64,000 nucleotides of DNA from Oceanospirillum sp048264105 (GCA_048264105.1 JBLXDJ010000007.1:52805-116804); one strand, 5' to 3'. Shown: positions 45,917-55,330, counted from the stretch's first letter. Notes: generated by a model not told the origin, from the letters alone. Numbers and translations: made by a program.

Positions 45917-46036
45917 AGTAACTCCCCCGTAGAAATCCCCCATATTCGCTAAAGCATAAAACCTGCCAGCTGTTGTCCATTGATTCCCGCTTATACCGCA
46001 GGTCTCAGTTTATCGGCTTTCTGGTATGCTCCCGCA

Positions 46037-46099
46037 GAGTGACAGGGTGACGGAAAAGGCAAGCCGAAGGCGAGTCCGCACTTTTTGGGTGCAACCCTG
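46037..46099 (+). ncRNA. Possible structured leader of the DUF218 gene
   Basis: Upstream of the DUF218 gene the RNA can fold into a three-way junction: CAGGGT (46043-46048) with ACCCTG (46094-46099) closes it, CGGA (46051-46054) pairs with TCCG (46075-46078) around a GCC-GAA-GGC hairpin, and GCAC/GTGC forms a second arm. A TATGCT at 46025-46030 could be its -10. I cannot match it to a known riboswitch class. Confidence 0.35.
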
Positions 46100-46132
46100 C
46101 TGTTTTATGCTGCAAAATTTACGGGATGCCCC

Positions 46133-46909
46133 ATGTTCGTTCGCGCGCTCAAATATCTGCTGCTGCCCCCTGCAATCAATATCCTTCTGATCGTCATTGC
46201 CTGGTTTCTGATGAAGCCTTGGCCAAAACTCAGGCTGGCAACACTACTAAGTTCTGTTTTGTCGCTGTGGTTATTCAGCACGCCTCTGGTAGCCATTTCG
46301 CTGGCTGACCTGATGCAGAATCAGTATCCGGCACTAACGAAAAATCAGCTTGAGAGTGGCGGGTTTGATGCCATCGTTGTTTTAGGAGCCGGTCGGGATT
46401 ACCGGGCGGATGAGTGGCTGGGGCTTGAGACATCGGATAAGCAGACGACCACACACACCGTCAGTAGCTTTGCGTTACAACGTCTGCATTATGGCGCGGC
46501 GCTGTCAGAGCAAAGCCAAAAGCCGATAATGCTGACCGGCGGCAGAGTGTATGGGGAGCCCTTATCGGAAGCGGAGCTGATGCAACAAACTCTGCGCCGT
46601 TGGAACAAACAAGCCCGCTGGCTGGAAACAGAGAGCCGAACCACCGCAGAAAATGCACAGCTGTCGGCACAGATACTGAAAGAGGAAGGCATTGAACATA
46701 TCGCACTGGTCACCCACGGCTGGCACATGCCCAGATCCGTCGCGATTTTTGAAAAAGCAGGCTTTACGGTAACGCCCGCCCCCACAGCATTTTACGCGAT
46801 GCCGGACAGCACCTGGCTGCAGTTACTCCCCAAAAGTTACTATCTCGACATCTCCAGCCGAATGCTGCATGAGGTGTTAGGCCAGATCTGGTATCGCCTG
46901 CGTTACTGA
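46133..46909 (+). CDS. DUF218 (ElyC/YdcF-like) membrane protein
   Basis: A 258-residue protein has two N-terminal membrane helices (about 8-25 and 35-55) and a DUF218 domain with DAIVVLGAGRDYRADEW, PIMLTGGRVYGEPLSEAE and LVTHGWHMPRSVAIFEKAGF. E. coli ElyC of this family affects envelope and undecaprenyl-linked processes. ATG 46133 is preferred for its FVRALKYLLLPP start. It is divergent from the chemoreceptor pair and has a foldable leader. Confidence 0.88.
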   Translation: MFVRALKYLLLPPAINILLIVIAWFLMKPWPKLRLATLLSSVLSLWLFSTPLVAISLADLMQNQYPALTKNQLESGGFDAIVVLGAGRDYRADEWLGLETSDKQTTTHTVSSFALQRLHYGAALSEQSQKPIMLTGGRVYGEPLSEAELMQQTLRRWNKQARWLETESRTTAENAQLSAQILKEEGIEHIALVTHGWHMPRSVAIFEKAGFTVTPAPTAFYAMPDSTWLQLLPKSYYLDISSRMLHEVLGQIWYRLRY

Positions 46910-46955
46910 GAATGAGCCTGAAATACCGATACCGGCACTGGCCCCGGAAACAAAA

Positions 46956-46983
46956 CAACCCTGACCAATAGCGGACAGGGTTG
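46956..46983 (-). terminator. Intrinsic terminator after the YbeL-like gene
   Basis: CAACCCTG (46956-46963) pairs with CAGGGTTG (46976-46983) and is followed on the minus strand by TTTTGTTT. Confidence 0.75.
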
Positions 46984-47019
46984 CTGAGGTGAAGTTATTC
47001 AGAATCGCGCCGTTCAGCG

Positions 47020-47571
47020 TTACTCTTTTGCACCGTGGAACTGACTGACCCGGTGGAAGATATGGTTATCACAACGATGGCAGCGCTCAATAGGGCGGGT
47101 ATGGGTCACCACGACCATTTTGTCGCATTCCGTACAACTGAAGGTGCCCGCTGTTGCCAGTTCACCTTCGATATAGGTGCCGGGGTCACTTTCCAGCTTT
47201 TGCTCAAGCTCCAGCTGATCAATACGGGTTTTATCGGCAACCGATTGCAGAGCCCGGGCCAGAGACAGCTCAAGCGTTGAGAGGTCGATATTCAGCCACT
47301 CACCCAGACCGCGACCGGTCGAACTGACAAAACGTCCCAGGTCCTGAAGATCCCGGTTAAGCCAGGTCGTCAGCAACGCCACTTCATCTTTGGTCAGGCG
47401 CTCCAGATCCTGTTCAAACTCCACCGCGTCACGGATCTCTTTCTCCAGCGTCTCCAGTGTATTGTGTTCCGCTTCGGCCAGACGTTTTTCAATCCGGTTC
47501 AGGGCACTGTCATAGTGACGGGCCAGTTTTTCATTACTGTCAGGGCGGTTTTCATTCGATTGATCTGACAT
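47020..47571 (-). CDS. YbeL-like zinc-ribbon protein (DUF1451)
   Basis: A 183-residue protein has a helical, acidic region (about 1-130) and a C-terminal zinc ribbon with FSCTECDKMVVV and ERCHRCDNHIF. It matches the DUF1451 family, including E. coli YbeL. ATG 47571 has AAGGAGACG upstream, so I reject the earlier start at 47628. In E. coli ybeL also lies near leuS-lptE-holA, the same neighbourhood as here. Function is unknown. Confidence 0.88.
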   Translation of the reverse strand: MSDQSNENRPDSNEKLARHYDSALNRIEKRLAEAEHNTLETLEKEIRDAVEFEQDLERLTKDEVALLTTWLNRDLQDLGRFVSSTGRGLGEWLNIDLSTLELSLARALQSVADKTRIDQLELEQKLESDPGTYIEGELATAGTFSCTECDKMVVVTHTRPIERCHRCDNHIFHRVSQFHGAKE

Positions 47572-47972
47572 AACGTCTCCTTGATCGGAAAAGACAGAAC
47601 ATGATTCCGGTGAGCCCATAAAAGGCACTCATCGCCTTGTTATCCTTGAGTATTTACCATACGGCGTCCTGTGTCACGAACCAAGATCAGTAAAAACTTA
47701 TCCACAGTGAATTTCAGGACTCAAATCCTTTTATTCCTTCGCTTTTGACTACGTTTTTCTACCCCAAGCCCCTACCTGTAAGCCGGTCACTAGGGTAGAA
47801 TTAAGGGTTTAATGAAGCGCTACTCAGAATAAAGTGATCAGTGTCGCCTGCTGTCCTGCTGCCGGTCTTTAAGAATCTTATCCGGGCAGGATAAAAACCG
47901 CAGATGAAACAGACCTGACCCTATTTGTTAACCCTTCCGGCCCCCCGGAACTGGCAAGGTAACCAAGCGATA
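47572..47972. other. Intergenic region upstream of leuS
   Basis: About 400 bp hold the divergent promoters of the YbeL-like gene and leuS. A TAGAAT near 47795-47800 could be a leuS -10, without a good -35. I see no T-box and no leucine-rich leader peptide. Confidence 0.5.
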
Positions 47973-50423
47973 ATGGACGTTCAGTACACTCCCCACAAAA
48001 TCGAACAGGAAGCTCAGGCTTTCTGGGAAAAGAATCAATGTTTTAAAGCCGTAGAAGACGCCAACCGCGAAAAATTCTACTGCCTGTCTATGTTCCCGTA
48101 CCCAAGCGGCCGACTGCACATGGGTCACGTGCGTAACTACACCATTGGTGATGTACTGTCCCGTTATCAGCGACTGCGTGGCAAAAACGTGCTGCAGCCT
48201 ATGGGCTGGGATGCGTTTGGTCTGCCGGCAGAAAACGCAGCGATCAAAAACAACGTAGCGCCAGCAAAATGGACCTACGAAAACATCGATTACATGCGCG
48301 ATCAGCTGAAGCAACTGGGTTTTGCTTACGACTGGGATCGTGAAGTCGCCACCTGTCATCCGGAATACTACCGTTGGGAGCAGTGGTTCTTCACCCGCCT
48401 GTTCGAAAAAGGTCTGGTGTATAAGAAGACGTCTGCTGTTAACTGGTGCCCGCACGATATGACGGTTCTGGCGAACGAGCAGGTGATCGATGGTTGCTGC
48501 TGGCGTTGTGACACTGAGGTTGAACGTCGCGAAATTCCTCAGTGGTTCCTGAAAATTACCGATTACGCCGACCAGCTGCTGGACGATCTGGACAAGGTGG
48601 ACTGGCCTGAGCAGGTTAAAACAATGCAGCGCAACTGGATCGGTAAATCCCGTGGTGTTGAACTGCGTTTCGGCCTGAAAGACCGTTCCGAAGAACTGGA
48701 AGTGTTCACCACTCGTCCGGATACCCTGATGGGCGTGACTTATGTAGCTGTTGCAGCTCAGCACCCGCTGTCTCTGGAAGCGGCACAGAACAATGCCGAG
48801 CTGGCTGCGTTTGTTGAAGAGTGCAAACACACCAAGGTTGCTGAAGCTGACATGGCAACCATGGAGAAGAAGGGTATGGCTACCGGCTTTACCGCACTGC
48901 ATCCTCTGACCGGTCGTGAAGTACCGGTTATGGTCGCCAACTTCGTACTGATGGATTATGGCTCAGGTGCCGTGATGGCCGTTCCGGGTCATGATCAGCG
49001 CGACTGGGAATTTGCAACCAAATACGGCCTGCCGATTGAGCAGGTAATCGCTGCCGCTGAAGGTGACGAAGCCGATCTGTCCAAAGAAGCTTATACAGAG
49101 AAAGGCACGCTGGTTAACTCCGGTGAATTTGACGGCCTGAACTTTGAAGCTGCGTTTGATGCCATCGCTGCCAAGCTGGAAGGCGAAGGTAAAGGCAAAA
49201 TCACCATCAACTACCGTCTGCGTGACTGGGGTGTTTCCCGTCAGCGTTACTGGGGTGCGCCAATCCCGATGATCAGCTGTGACAGCTGTGGTGACGTGCC
49301 GGTACCGGAAGACCAGCTGCCGGTTGTGCTGCCGGAAGATGTGGACTTTGACGGCGTGGGTTCTCCGATCAAGAAGATGCCGGAATTCTACGAAACCACC
49401 TGTCCTAAGTGTGGCGGTGCGGCAACCCGTGAAACCGATACCTTCGACACCTTTATGGAGTCTTCCTGGTACTACGCCCGCTACGCCTGCCGTAACCAGA
49501 GCGAAGCGATGCTGGATTCTGAAGCGGATTACTGGACGCCGGTAAACCACTACATCGGTGGTATCGAGCACGCCATTCTGCACCTGCTGTACAGCCGCTT
49601 CTATCACAAGCTGCTGCGTGACGAAGGTCTGGTGAACTCTGACGAGCCGTTCCAGCGTCTGCTGACCCAGGGCATGGTACTGAAAGATGGCAGCAAGATG
49701 TCCAAGTCCAAGGGCAACACCGTTGACCCGCAGGAACTGATCCAGAAATACGGTGCTGATACCGTACGTCTGTTCATCATGTTTGCTGCGCCACCGGAGC
49801 AATCTCTGGAATGGTCTGATTCCGGTGTGGAAGGTGCTAACCGCTTCCTGAAGCGTCTGTGGAAAATGGTTCAGAGTCATGTGGATGCAGGCCCTGCACC
49901 TGAGCTGAATCCTGCTGCACTAAACGACAAACAGAAAGAACTGCGTCGTAAGACCCATGAAACCATCGCTAAGATCAGTGATGATATGGAGCGTCGCCTG
50001 ACCTTTAATACAGCTATCGCAGCTGTTATGGAGCTGACCAACGCCATCACGAAAGTGAATGACGACAGCGCTGAGATGCGTGCCGTTCAGCATGAAGCGA
50101 TTGAAGCCTGTGTTGTGATGCTGTCGCCTATGGTGCCGCATATCGCACACACCTTATGGCAGTTGCTGGGCCATGGAGATGCCGTCATCGACGCACAATG
50201 GCCTCAGGTAGATCAGGATGCCCTGACCCGTGATTCCATCCAGATGGTGGTTCAGGTGAATGGCAAAATGCGTAGCAAGATCGAAGTTGCTGCCGATGCA
50301 CCAAAAGATGCGGTTGAAGAGATCGCCAAGGCGGATGAGAAAGTGGCTAAGTTCTTAGATGGCGTCACCATCCGTAAAGTGATTGTTGTACCGGGTAAAC
50401 TGGTCAATATCGTAGCGAACTAA
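47973..50423 (+). CDS. leuS: Leucyl-tRNA synthetase
   Basis: An 816-residue class Ia synthetase charges tRNA-Leu. It has HMGH (49-52) in SGRLHMGHVRNYTIG, the editing domain in the middle, WCPHDMTVLANEQV and the KMSKS loop (575-579). The start MDVQYTPHKIEQEAQ agrees with known LeuS, so ATG 47973 is preferred over 47925. It heads leuS-lptE-holA but a strong terminator separates it from lptE. Confidence 0.98.
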   Translation: MDVQYTPHKIEQEAQAFWEKNQCFKAVEDANREKFYCLSMFPYPSGRLHMGHVRNYTIGDVLSRYQRLRGKNVLQPMGWDAFGLPAENAAIKNNVAPAKWTYENIDYMRDQLKQLGFAYDWDREVATCHPEYYRWEQWFFTRLFEKGLVYKKTSAVNWCPHDMTVLANEQVIDGCCWRCDTEVERREIPQWFLKITDYADQLLDDLDKVDWPEQVKTMQRNWIGKSRGVELRFGLKDRSEELEVFTTRPDTLMGVTYVAVAAQHPLSLEAAQNNAELAAFVEECKHTKVAEADMATMEKKGMATGFTALHPLTGREVPVMVANFVLMDYGSGAVMAVPGHDQRDWEFATKYGLPIEQVIAAAEGDEADLSKEAYTEKGTLVNSGEFDGLNFEAAFDAIAAKLEGEGKGKITINYRLRDWGVSRQRYWGAPIPMISCDSCGDVPVPEDQLPVVLPEDVDFDGVGSPIKKMPEFYETTCPKCGGAATRETDTFDTFMESSWYYARYACRNQSEAMLDSEADYWTPVNHYIGGIEHAILHLLYSRFYHKLLRDEGLVNSDEPFQRLLTQGMVLKDGSKMSKSKGNTVDPQELIQKYGADTVRLFIMFAAPPEQSLEWSDSGVEGANRFLKRLWKMVQSHVDAGPAPELNPAALNDKQKELRRKTHETIAKISDDMERRLTFNTAIAAVMELTNAITKVNDDSAEMRAVQHEAIEACVVMLSPMVPHIAHTLWQLLGHGDAVIDAQWPQVDQDALTRDSIQMVVQVNGKMRSKIEVAADAPKDAVEEIAKADEKVAKFLDGVTIRKVIVVPGKLVNIVAN

Positions 50424-50454
50424 ATCCTTCAGGATTTAATCAGCAGCTACCCTG

Positions 50455-50486
50455 AAACAGGCACGGCGGAAACCGTGCCTGTTTTT
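50455..50486 (+). terminator. Intrinsic terminator after leuS
   Basis: AAACAGGCACGG pairs with CCGTGCCTGTTT over 12 bp and continues into TTTTT. It lies between leuS and lptE, so lptE-holA may have its own promoter or rely on read-through. Confidence 0.92.
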
Positions 50487-50605
50487 GCAGGTCTGAGATG
50501 AAGACCATTTAGTTGATTAGCTCGTTAATCAGTAACTAACAACTCAAGTCAAAGAATCAGGTGTTAATGCCGGATAATGGCTTTAACCCGCTAAACGGAA
50601 GTCCG

Positions 50606-51145
50606 ATGAAGTTGCAAAAGACAAAATCCTTGTCTAGATTGAGATGGTTAGGCGCAATCGTACTGGCAATACTGGTCAGCGGTTGCGGCTTTCAGCTGCG
50701 AGGGACAGCCGGTTTTCCGGCTGAGCTCTCGCCACTTTACCTGTCCGAACAATCCTCTGTTTTCTACAATACTCTGGCCACTCAGCTGACCCAGGGTGAA
50801 GTTGTGCTCCTGAAAAGCAAAGAAGGTGCCCGCTGGCATCTCTGGCTGAGTCAGGTTCGTCAACAGAAGCAACAAACCACCTTTACATCAGGCTCTAGCA
50901 GTTACGATCTGTACGCTGAGGTCGACTTTCAGCTTCGGGATGCTGACGGTAAGCCCGTTGCACCCCAAACAACACTGAAGGCCAGTCGCACCTATACCAG
51001 CAGTGATAGCCTGTACAGTGAAGCCAGTGACCTGGCCTCGCTTCGCTTTGAGATGGAGCGTGATCTGGCCAGCCGTGTTGCACGCCAGCTAAGCCGCATC
51101 ACCCTGCCTGTGAATAAAAGCACGACCGGTAGTCAGCAACCATGA
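50606..51145 (+). CDS. lptE: LPS assembly lipoprotein LptE
   Basis: A 179-residue outer-membrane lipoprotein plugs LptD during lipopolysaccharide insertion. It has a signal peptide with lipobox LVSGC and the family block GCGFQLRGTAGFP right after it. ATG 50606 has GGAAG 6 bases upstream; earlier ATGs at 50561 and 50567 would lengthen the leader. It overlaps holA by ATGA, the usual arrangement. Confidence 0.94.
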   Translation: MKLQKTKSLSRLRWLGAIVLAILVSGCGFQLRGTAGFPAELSPLYLSEQSSVFYNTLATQLTQGEVVLLKSKEGARWHLWLSQVRQQKQQTTFTSGSSSYDLYAEVDFQLRDADGKPVAPQTTLKASRTYTSSDSLYSEASDLASLRFEMERDLASRVARQLSRITLPVNKSTTGSQQP

Positions 51146-52173
51146 AGGTTTTTGCCGACAAGCTGAATGATCAGCTTAAGTCCGGCCTTAAACCCATCTA
51201 TCTGATTGCCGGTGACGAGCCATTACAGATGCGCGAGGCATCTGATGCCGTTCGCGCTGCGGTTCGTCAGGCCGGAGCAGAGGAACGCGAAGTCCACCAT
51301 GTGGATAACAGTTTCAGCTGGTCTACCCTGCTGGAAGCCAACGCCAGCATGAGTCTGTTCTCCAGCCATAAGTTGATTGAGCTGCATATCCCCAATGGAA
51401 AGCCGGGGCAGGAGGGCAGCCAGGCTCTGCAGGCTTATGCTCAGGAGATCTCGGATAATCGCGGACAAAGTGATAACACTCTGATGATTATCTCCGGCAA
51501 ACTGGAAGGCTCATCCACCAACAGCAAATGGTTTAAAGCGCTGGATGCCGTGGGTATCTTTGTCCCTGTGTGGCCGCTGGATCAACAACGCCTGCCCGGC
51601 TGGATCACTCATCGCCTTCGGGCAGCGGGTTTTCATCCCACCCCCGAAGCGGTCTCCCTGCTCGCGCAAAGAGTCGAAGGTAACCTGCTGGCCTGTGATC
51701 AGGAGATTCAGAAGCTACGCCTTGCCTATCCCGATCAAAGCCAACTGGATGATCAGGCGATTCTGGCTGCGGTACACGACAGCTCACGTTACGATGTCTT
51801 TAATCTGACAGATGCGCTACTGAACGCAGATCCGGTACGTACCAGCAAGATTCTTGCGGGACTGCAGGGCGAAGGGCTTGAGCCGCCCATTATCTTATGG
51901 GGTATTACCCGGGAACTCCGGCAACTGATCAATCTGAAGCACAGAGTCGATCAGGGTCAGTCATTTGACCGGACCTGCCGGGATCTCAGAATCTGGGATA
52001 AACGAAAGCCCATCTATCAGAAAGCGCTCAGAACCCATAGCAATAAGCAGCTGCATCAGCTCATTCTGATGGCCGAACAGGTAGACCAGAGAATCAAAGG
52101 GATTGAGAAAGGGAAAGCCTGGCCACTGCTGACTCAACTGTGCCTCTCGTTCAGCGGCCTTAAAGTGCTTTGA
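51142..52173 (+). CDS. holA: DNA polymerase III subunit delta
   Basis: A 343-residue clamp-loader subunit has the N-terminal KSGLKPIYLIAGDEPLQMREA (shared core YLIAGDEPL), an AAA-like core and a helical C-terminal collar domain. Length equals that of E. coli HolA. It opens the beta clamp on DNA. It is translationally coupled to lptE. Confidence 0.96.
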   Translation: MKVFADKLNDQLKSGLKPIYLIAGDEPLQMREASDAVRAAVRQAGAEEREVHHVDNSFSWSTLLEANASMSLFSSHKLIELHIPNGKPGQEGSQALQAYAQEISDNRGQSDNTLMIISGKLEGSSTNSKWFKALDAVGIFVPVWPLDQQRLPGWITHRLRAAGFHPTPEAVSLLAQRVEGNLLACDQEIQKLRLAYPDQSQLDDQAILAAVHDSSRYDVFNLTDALLNADPVRTSKILAGLQGEGLEPPIILWGITRELRQLINLKHRVDQGQSFDRTCRDLRIWDKRKPIYQKALRTHSNKQLHQLILMAEQVDQRIKGIEKGKAWPLLTQLCLSFSGLKVL

Positions 52174-52207
52174 TCAGAAGCACTGAACCACAAGCCTATC
52201 GATAAAA

Positions 52208-52255
52208 AAGCCGGGACTTCGGGTCTACAAATGTAGCCTGATCATTCCCGGCTTT
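52208..52255 (-). terminator. Terminator between holA and the CBU_0592-like gene
   Basis: AAGCCGGGA and TCCCGGCTT form an outer stem around an inner CTACA/TGTAG hairpin. The minus strand has a run of six T after the stem, so it mainly serves the minus-strand gene, but it may also end holA. Confidence 0.8.
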
Positions 52256-52273
52256 ATCATTTCATAGTCTGAC

Positions 52274-52552
52274 TCAGGTTGCTTCAACAGCCTTATCAGA
52301 CGAATCCTGTTTGCGGGTCAGGTGCTTAAAGATTCCGATCAGACTAATGGCGATCCAGAAAAGCTCAATGATCACTGACGAAAGGTTCCAGTTGAACAGC
52401 AGGGAGATCAGCAGAAGAATCGCACCGGTCAGATTCAGCAACGAATAGCGGATATCCCGACTATTGAGGCGCTCCGTCTGAAGCAGATAAAACGCCAGAA
52501 CCACCATAAAGACACCGATGTTACCCACCAGATCAAACCACGAATAGCTCAT
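52274..52552 (-). CDS. CBU_0592-like small membrane protein
   Basis: A 92-residue protein with three hydrophobic helices matches the CBU_0592 family by WFDLVGNIGVFMVVLAFYLL and YSLLNLTGAILLLISLLFNWN blocks (cores LVGNIGV and LLNLTGA). AGAGG lies 8 bases before the ATG. The function is unknown. It stands alone between two terminators. Confidence 0.8.
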   Translation of the reverse strand: MSYSWFDLVGNIGVFMVVLAFYLLQTERLNSRDIRYSLLNLTGAILLLISLLFNWNLSSVIIELFWIAISLIGIFKHLTRKQDSSDKAVEAT

Positions 52553-52608
52553 CACTTATGCCTCTGTTTTGTGACAAACAACCGGACTGCAGAAACAGCA
52601 GGCCGAAA

Positions 52609-52644
52609 AAAAGCCTCCGTTCGCTTGGGCGTCAGGAGGCTTTT
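52609..52644. terminator. Terminator after the DUF2750 gene
   Basis: AAAAGCCTCC pairs with GGAGGCTTTT across a 16-base loop. The minus strand has the longer T-run, consistent with ending the DUF2750 gene 50 bp upstream. Confidence 0.8.
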
Positions 52645-52696
52645 ACATGTTATATCTGAGGCTTAAACCGATTGCAACCGTCAGCCAACGGGATTA

Positions 52697-53062
52697 TTAA
52701 TCAGCATCAACTCCAGCTAATGCTTCAGCCAGTTGCAGAGGCTCAATTTCAAGGCCTTCCAGTTCAGCATTCCAGTTAGATCCCACAAGGACACCATCTG
52801 CATCCAGTTCCGGCAACCATTCCTGAACGAAATCTTCGATCTCCACCTTGCTGACCTGGTAATCCGCCCACTCTTCAACACAGTGAGCTTCGGCATCTTC
52901 TTTGTCGGACCAGAAAGGGATCACATCCGTCTCTTCAAATTCCTGAGAGTCGACCACTACCCAACCATCTTCAGACTCAATGCCCCAAAGTTCACCGTTG
53001 AAACGGATCTCTTCAATGAACAGGGAGTGGTTGTCATCAATATTATCTGTCAGGCGTGTCAT
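52697..53062 (-). CDS. DUF2750 domain protein
   Basis: A 121-residue, very acidic cytoplasmic protein has LWGIESEDGWVV, VIPFWSDKEDAEAHC and the C-terminal VGSNWNAELEGLEIEP, typical of DUF2750. There is no membrane segment. The function of the family is unknown. Confidence 0.85.
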   Translation of the reverse strand: MTRLTDNIDDNHSLFIEEIRFNGELWGIESEDGWVVVDSQEFEETDVIPFWSDKEDAEAHCVEEWADYQVSKVEIEDFVQEWLPELDADGVLVGSNWNAELEGLEIEPLQLAEALAGVDAD

Positions 53063-53349
53063 AGTCGGTTCACCAAATTAAATCAGATAGAGGCACAGGC
53101 TGCTGATAATCAAGCCGCTGAAAAATGATTAAAGCGGGGCCACAGCAGTCGCCGTAATGTTCAAGGCTGCCAGATTAGCATGGCTAACAGGAATTGCTAT
53201 CTAAGATAGATCAAATTTTGCCAAAAGATAAAATTTAGGCCTACTTCACTTGACCGGACATGGCTTAAACCGGAAGATGGCGCGGTTCAGGGCCTTATCC
53301 GGCCAACTATCCGTTATCAGATCCACCTCTTTTAAGCAGACATCTCACC

Positions 53350-54240
53350 ATGGCAAAATTTACTGCAGCAGCGAACCTTATCTGCCCTCTCGACCAGCAA
53401 CCTTTGACGCTGCAGGAACGTAGCCTGAAATGTGAGTCCGGCCATAGCTTTGATATTGCCAAACAAGGCTATGTGAATCTTCTGCCGGTTCAGAAAAAGA
53501 AGTCAAAAGATCCCGGTGACAGCAAAGAGATGATTCTGGCCCGCCAGCGTTTTTTACAGGCCGGCTTGTATCAGCCTATCTCTGATAAGCTGAATCAACT
53601 GGTCAGCCAGCAACTGAATCTGTCCGATAATAAGCCTACGTCTATTCTGGATGCCGGTTGTGGTGAAGGTTACTACCTGAGTCGTTTAGCAACGGAGAAT
53701 CAGCTTACAGAGATGGCGAATGTTGAGCTGCTGGGTGTGGATATATCCAAATGGGGTGTTCAGGCAGCAACAAAATACCAGCTTCCTGTTACCTGGATTG
53801 TCGGTACCAATGCCCAATTACCGGTGAAACCTGCTTCGGTTGATCTGATTATCTGTATGTTTGGATTCTGGCAGCCGGAGTGGTTTGCAAAAGTACTGAA
53901 GCCGGGCGGTAAGGTGATTCTGGCTGATGCCGGGGCGGAGCATCTGATAGAACTGCGTGAGATCATCTATGACGAGGTACGCCGCAAAGATGCCCCTGCG
54001 TTAAAAGGTGCAGAAGAAGCAGGCTTTAGCCTAACAGAGCAGCAACAGATCGAGTTTAAACCCGAGACCCTGACCAAAGAACAGGTGCAGGATCTGCTGG
54101 TGATGACGCCTCATCTGTACCGGGCTAACTACGAAGGAAAACAAGCCGCTCAGGCATTAACAGCACTGAACCTGACCGCTCAGGTGGTGTTCCGGGTTCT
54201 GGAATATACAGACTCGTCTCAGGACAGCTCAGCTCAGTAA
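53350..54240 (+). CDS. rlmA: 23S rRNA (guanine-N1)-methyltransferase, RlmA type
   Basis: A 296-residue protein has an N-terminal zinc finger (CPLDQQPL then CESGHSFDIAKQGYVNLL) and a SAM-binding domain with LDAGCGEGYYLSRL and GVDISKWGVQAA. This matches RlmA, which methylates G745 of 23S rRNA. It converges on apbE with only 7 bp between stops and no hairpin visible there. Confidence 0.9.
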   Translation: MAKFTAAANLICPLDQQPLTLQERSLKCESGHSFDIAKQGYVNLLPVQKKKSKDPGDSKEMILARQRFLQAGLYQPISDKLNQLVSQQLNLSDNKPTSILDAGCGEGYYLSRLATENQLTEMANVELLGVDISKWGVQAATKYQLPVTWIVGTNAQLPVKPASVDLIICMFGFWQPEWFAKVLKPGGKVILADAGAEHLIELREIIYDEVRRKDAPALKGAEEAGFSLTEQQQIEFKPETLTKEQVQDLLVMTPHLYRANYEGKQAAQALTALNLTAQVVFRVLEYTDSSQDSSAQ

Positions 54241-54247
54241 AGAAGAC

Positions 54248-55213
54248 TCAGGCCGACACCAGCCAGTAACGCAGGCCTGTCGCCCTGAGGAAGTTTTCAG
54301 CGTTATCCCCCTGCAATAAAGCCAGTGTCGCAATCAAACCACTTTGTACGCAGCTGGGAGCGGCTACCGTAATGGAGCGCGGTGCACTCTCTACCGGCCA
54401 TCCGGTCTTAGGGTTCAGTACATGGCTGTAGCGCACACCCTCTTTCAGCAGATAACGACGGCTGTCACCGGAAGTGGCCAACCCGCCACCAGCCAGACTT
54501 AACAGGGCAAGCGAGCTTTCATCCGTATCAGGTCGTTCGATGGCAACCTTCCAGCTTTCCCCGTTCAGCCTCAACCCGCTACAGGCCATATCGCCGCCAA
54601 GGTTAACCAGAACAGAGACCGACGTTTCATCAGCCTCTGCCTCCGCCAGCATCAACCCTAAAGCACGATCCACGGCGTACTCTTTACCTATGCCACCAAA
54701 ATCCAGTTCCATGCCTTCCGGTAAAAGAAGCTCAGTTTTATCGCCAACTTTGCGGTAGTCCAGCTTTGACCAGCCGATATCTGACAGAAGCACCTGAATA
54801 TCAGCCTGCTCAGGGAGCTGATCACTCCCGTTGAAAGACCATACCTTTCGCAACACACCAGAGCTCAGGTCAAACAAACCGTCAGAGATCTGCCAGCCCT
54901 GATCAGCAAACTCCAATAAACGATAGGTTTCGTCATCAATCCCCTGCCAGTGGCCTGACTGTTCGTGGATTCGGGTGAAGGTATTTGCCGCAAGATATCG
55001 GCTGTACTTACGCTCAATCCGCCAAACCTCACGAACAGCGATATCTGCCAGATGTTTGGCAAAACCGATTCTCTCCTCCGGAAGATCAATCAGAAGCTCA
55101 CAGTCACTGGCCATCGCCTGAAAAGAGACCTGAAAGAAGTCCTTACAGTGCTTTATCTCTGGCTGTGGGTGCGATTCATGATAAAGCGGTAGTTGCTGCA
55201 ATTTTTCAGTCAT
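54248..55213 (-). CDS. apbE: FAD:protein FMN transferase (ApbE family)
   Basis: A 321-residue ApbE-fold protein would attach FMN covalently to Thr or Ser of target proteins. Family blocks are FQAMASDCELLID, LDFGGIGKEYAVDRAL, VLVNLGGDMACSG and SHVLNPKTGWPVES. No signal peptide or lipobox is seen at the N-terminus, unlike most periplasmic ApbE proteins. GGGAG lies 8 bases before the ATG. It follows the tlpA-DUF4266-DUF3570 unit on the same strand but behind a hairpin terminator at 55286-55305. Its target may be in that unit or elsewhere in the genome. Confidence 0.92.
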   Translation of the reverse strand: MTEKLQQLPLYHESHPQPEIKHCKDFFQVSFQAMASDCELLIDLPEERIGFAKHLADIAVREVWRIERKYSRYLAANTFTRIHEQSGHWQGIDDETYRLLEFADQGWQISDGLFDLSSGVLRKVWSFNGSDQLPEQADIQVLLSDIGWSKLDYRKVGDKTELLLPEGMELDFGGIGKEYAVDRALGLMLAEAEADETSVSVLVNLGGDMACSGLRLNGESWKVAIERPDTDESSLALLSLAGGGLATSGDSRRYLLKEGVRYSHVLNPKTGWPVESAPRSITVAAPSCVQSGLIATLALLQGDNAENFLRATGLRYWLVSA

Positions 55214-55285
55214 TCACGGGCTCCCTGACGGCATAGACTTGCATTCTAGCCCAGCAAAGAATTTCAGACATTACCAGAACGCAAA

Positions 55286-55305
55286 ACGCCCTGCTGACAG
55301 GGCGT
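55286..55305 (-). terminator. Hairpin terminator or attenuator between DUF3570 and apbE genes
   Basis: A perfect 8-bp stem ACGCCCTG/CAGGGCGT with a 4-base loop is followed by TTTT on the minus strand. The short T-run suggests partial termination, which would lower apbE relative to the upstream genes. Confidence 0.75.
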
Positions 55306-55330
55306 AGTCTTTAATCCGGACACCTCAATG

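Noticed and set aside
47812..47900. Possible leucine leader peptide upstream of leuS
   Set aside because: The short frames there contain almost no Leu codons and no terminator/antiterminator pair is visible.
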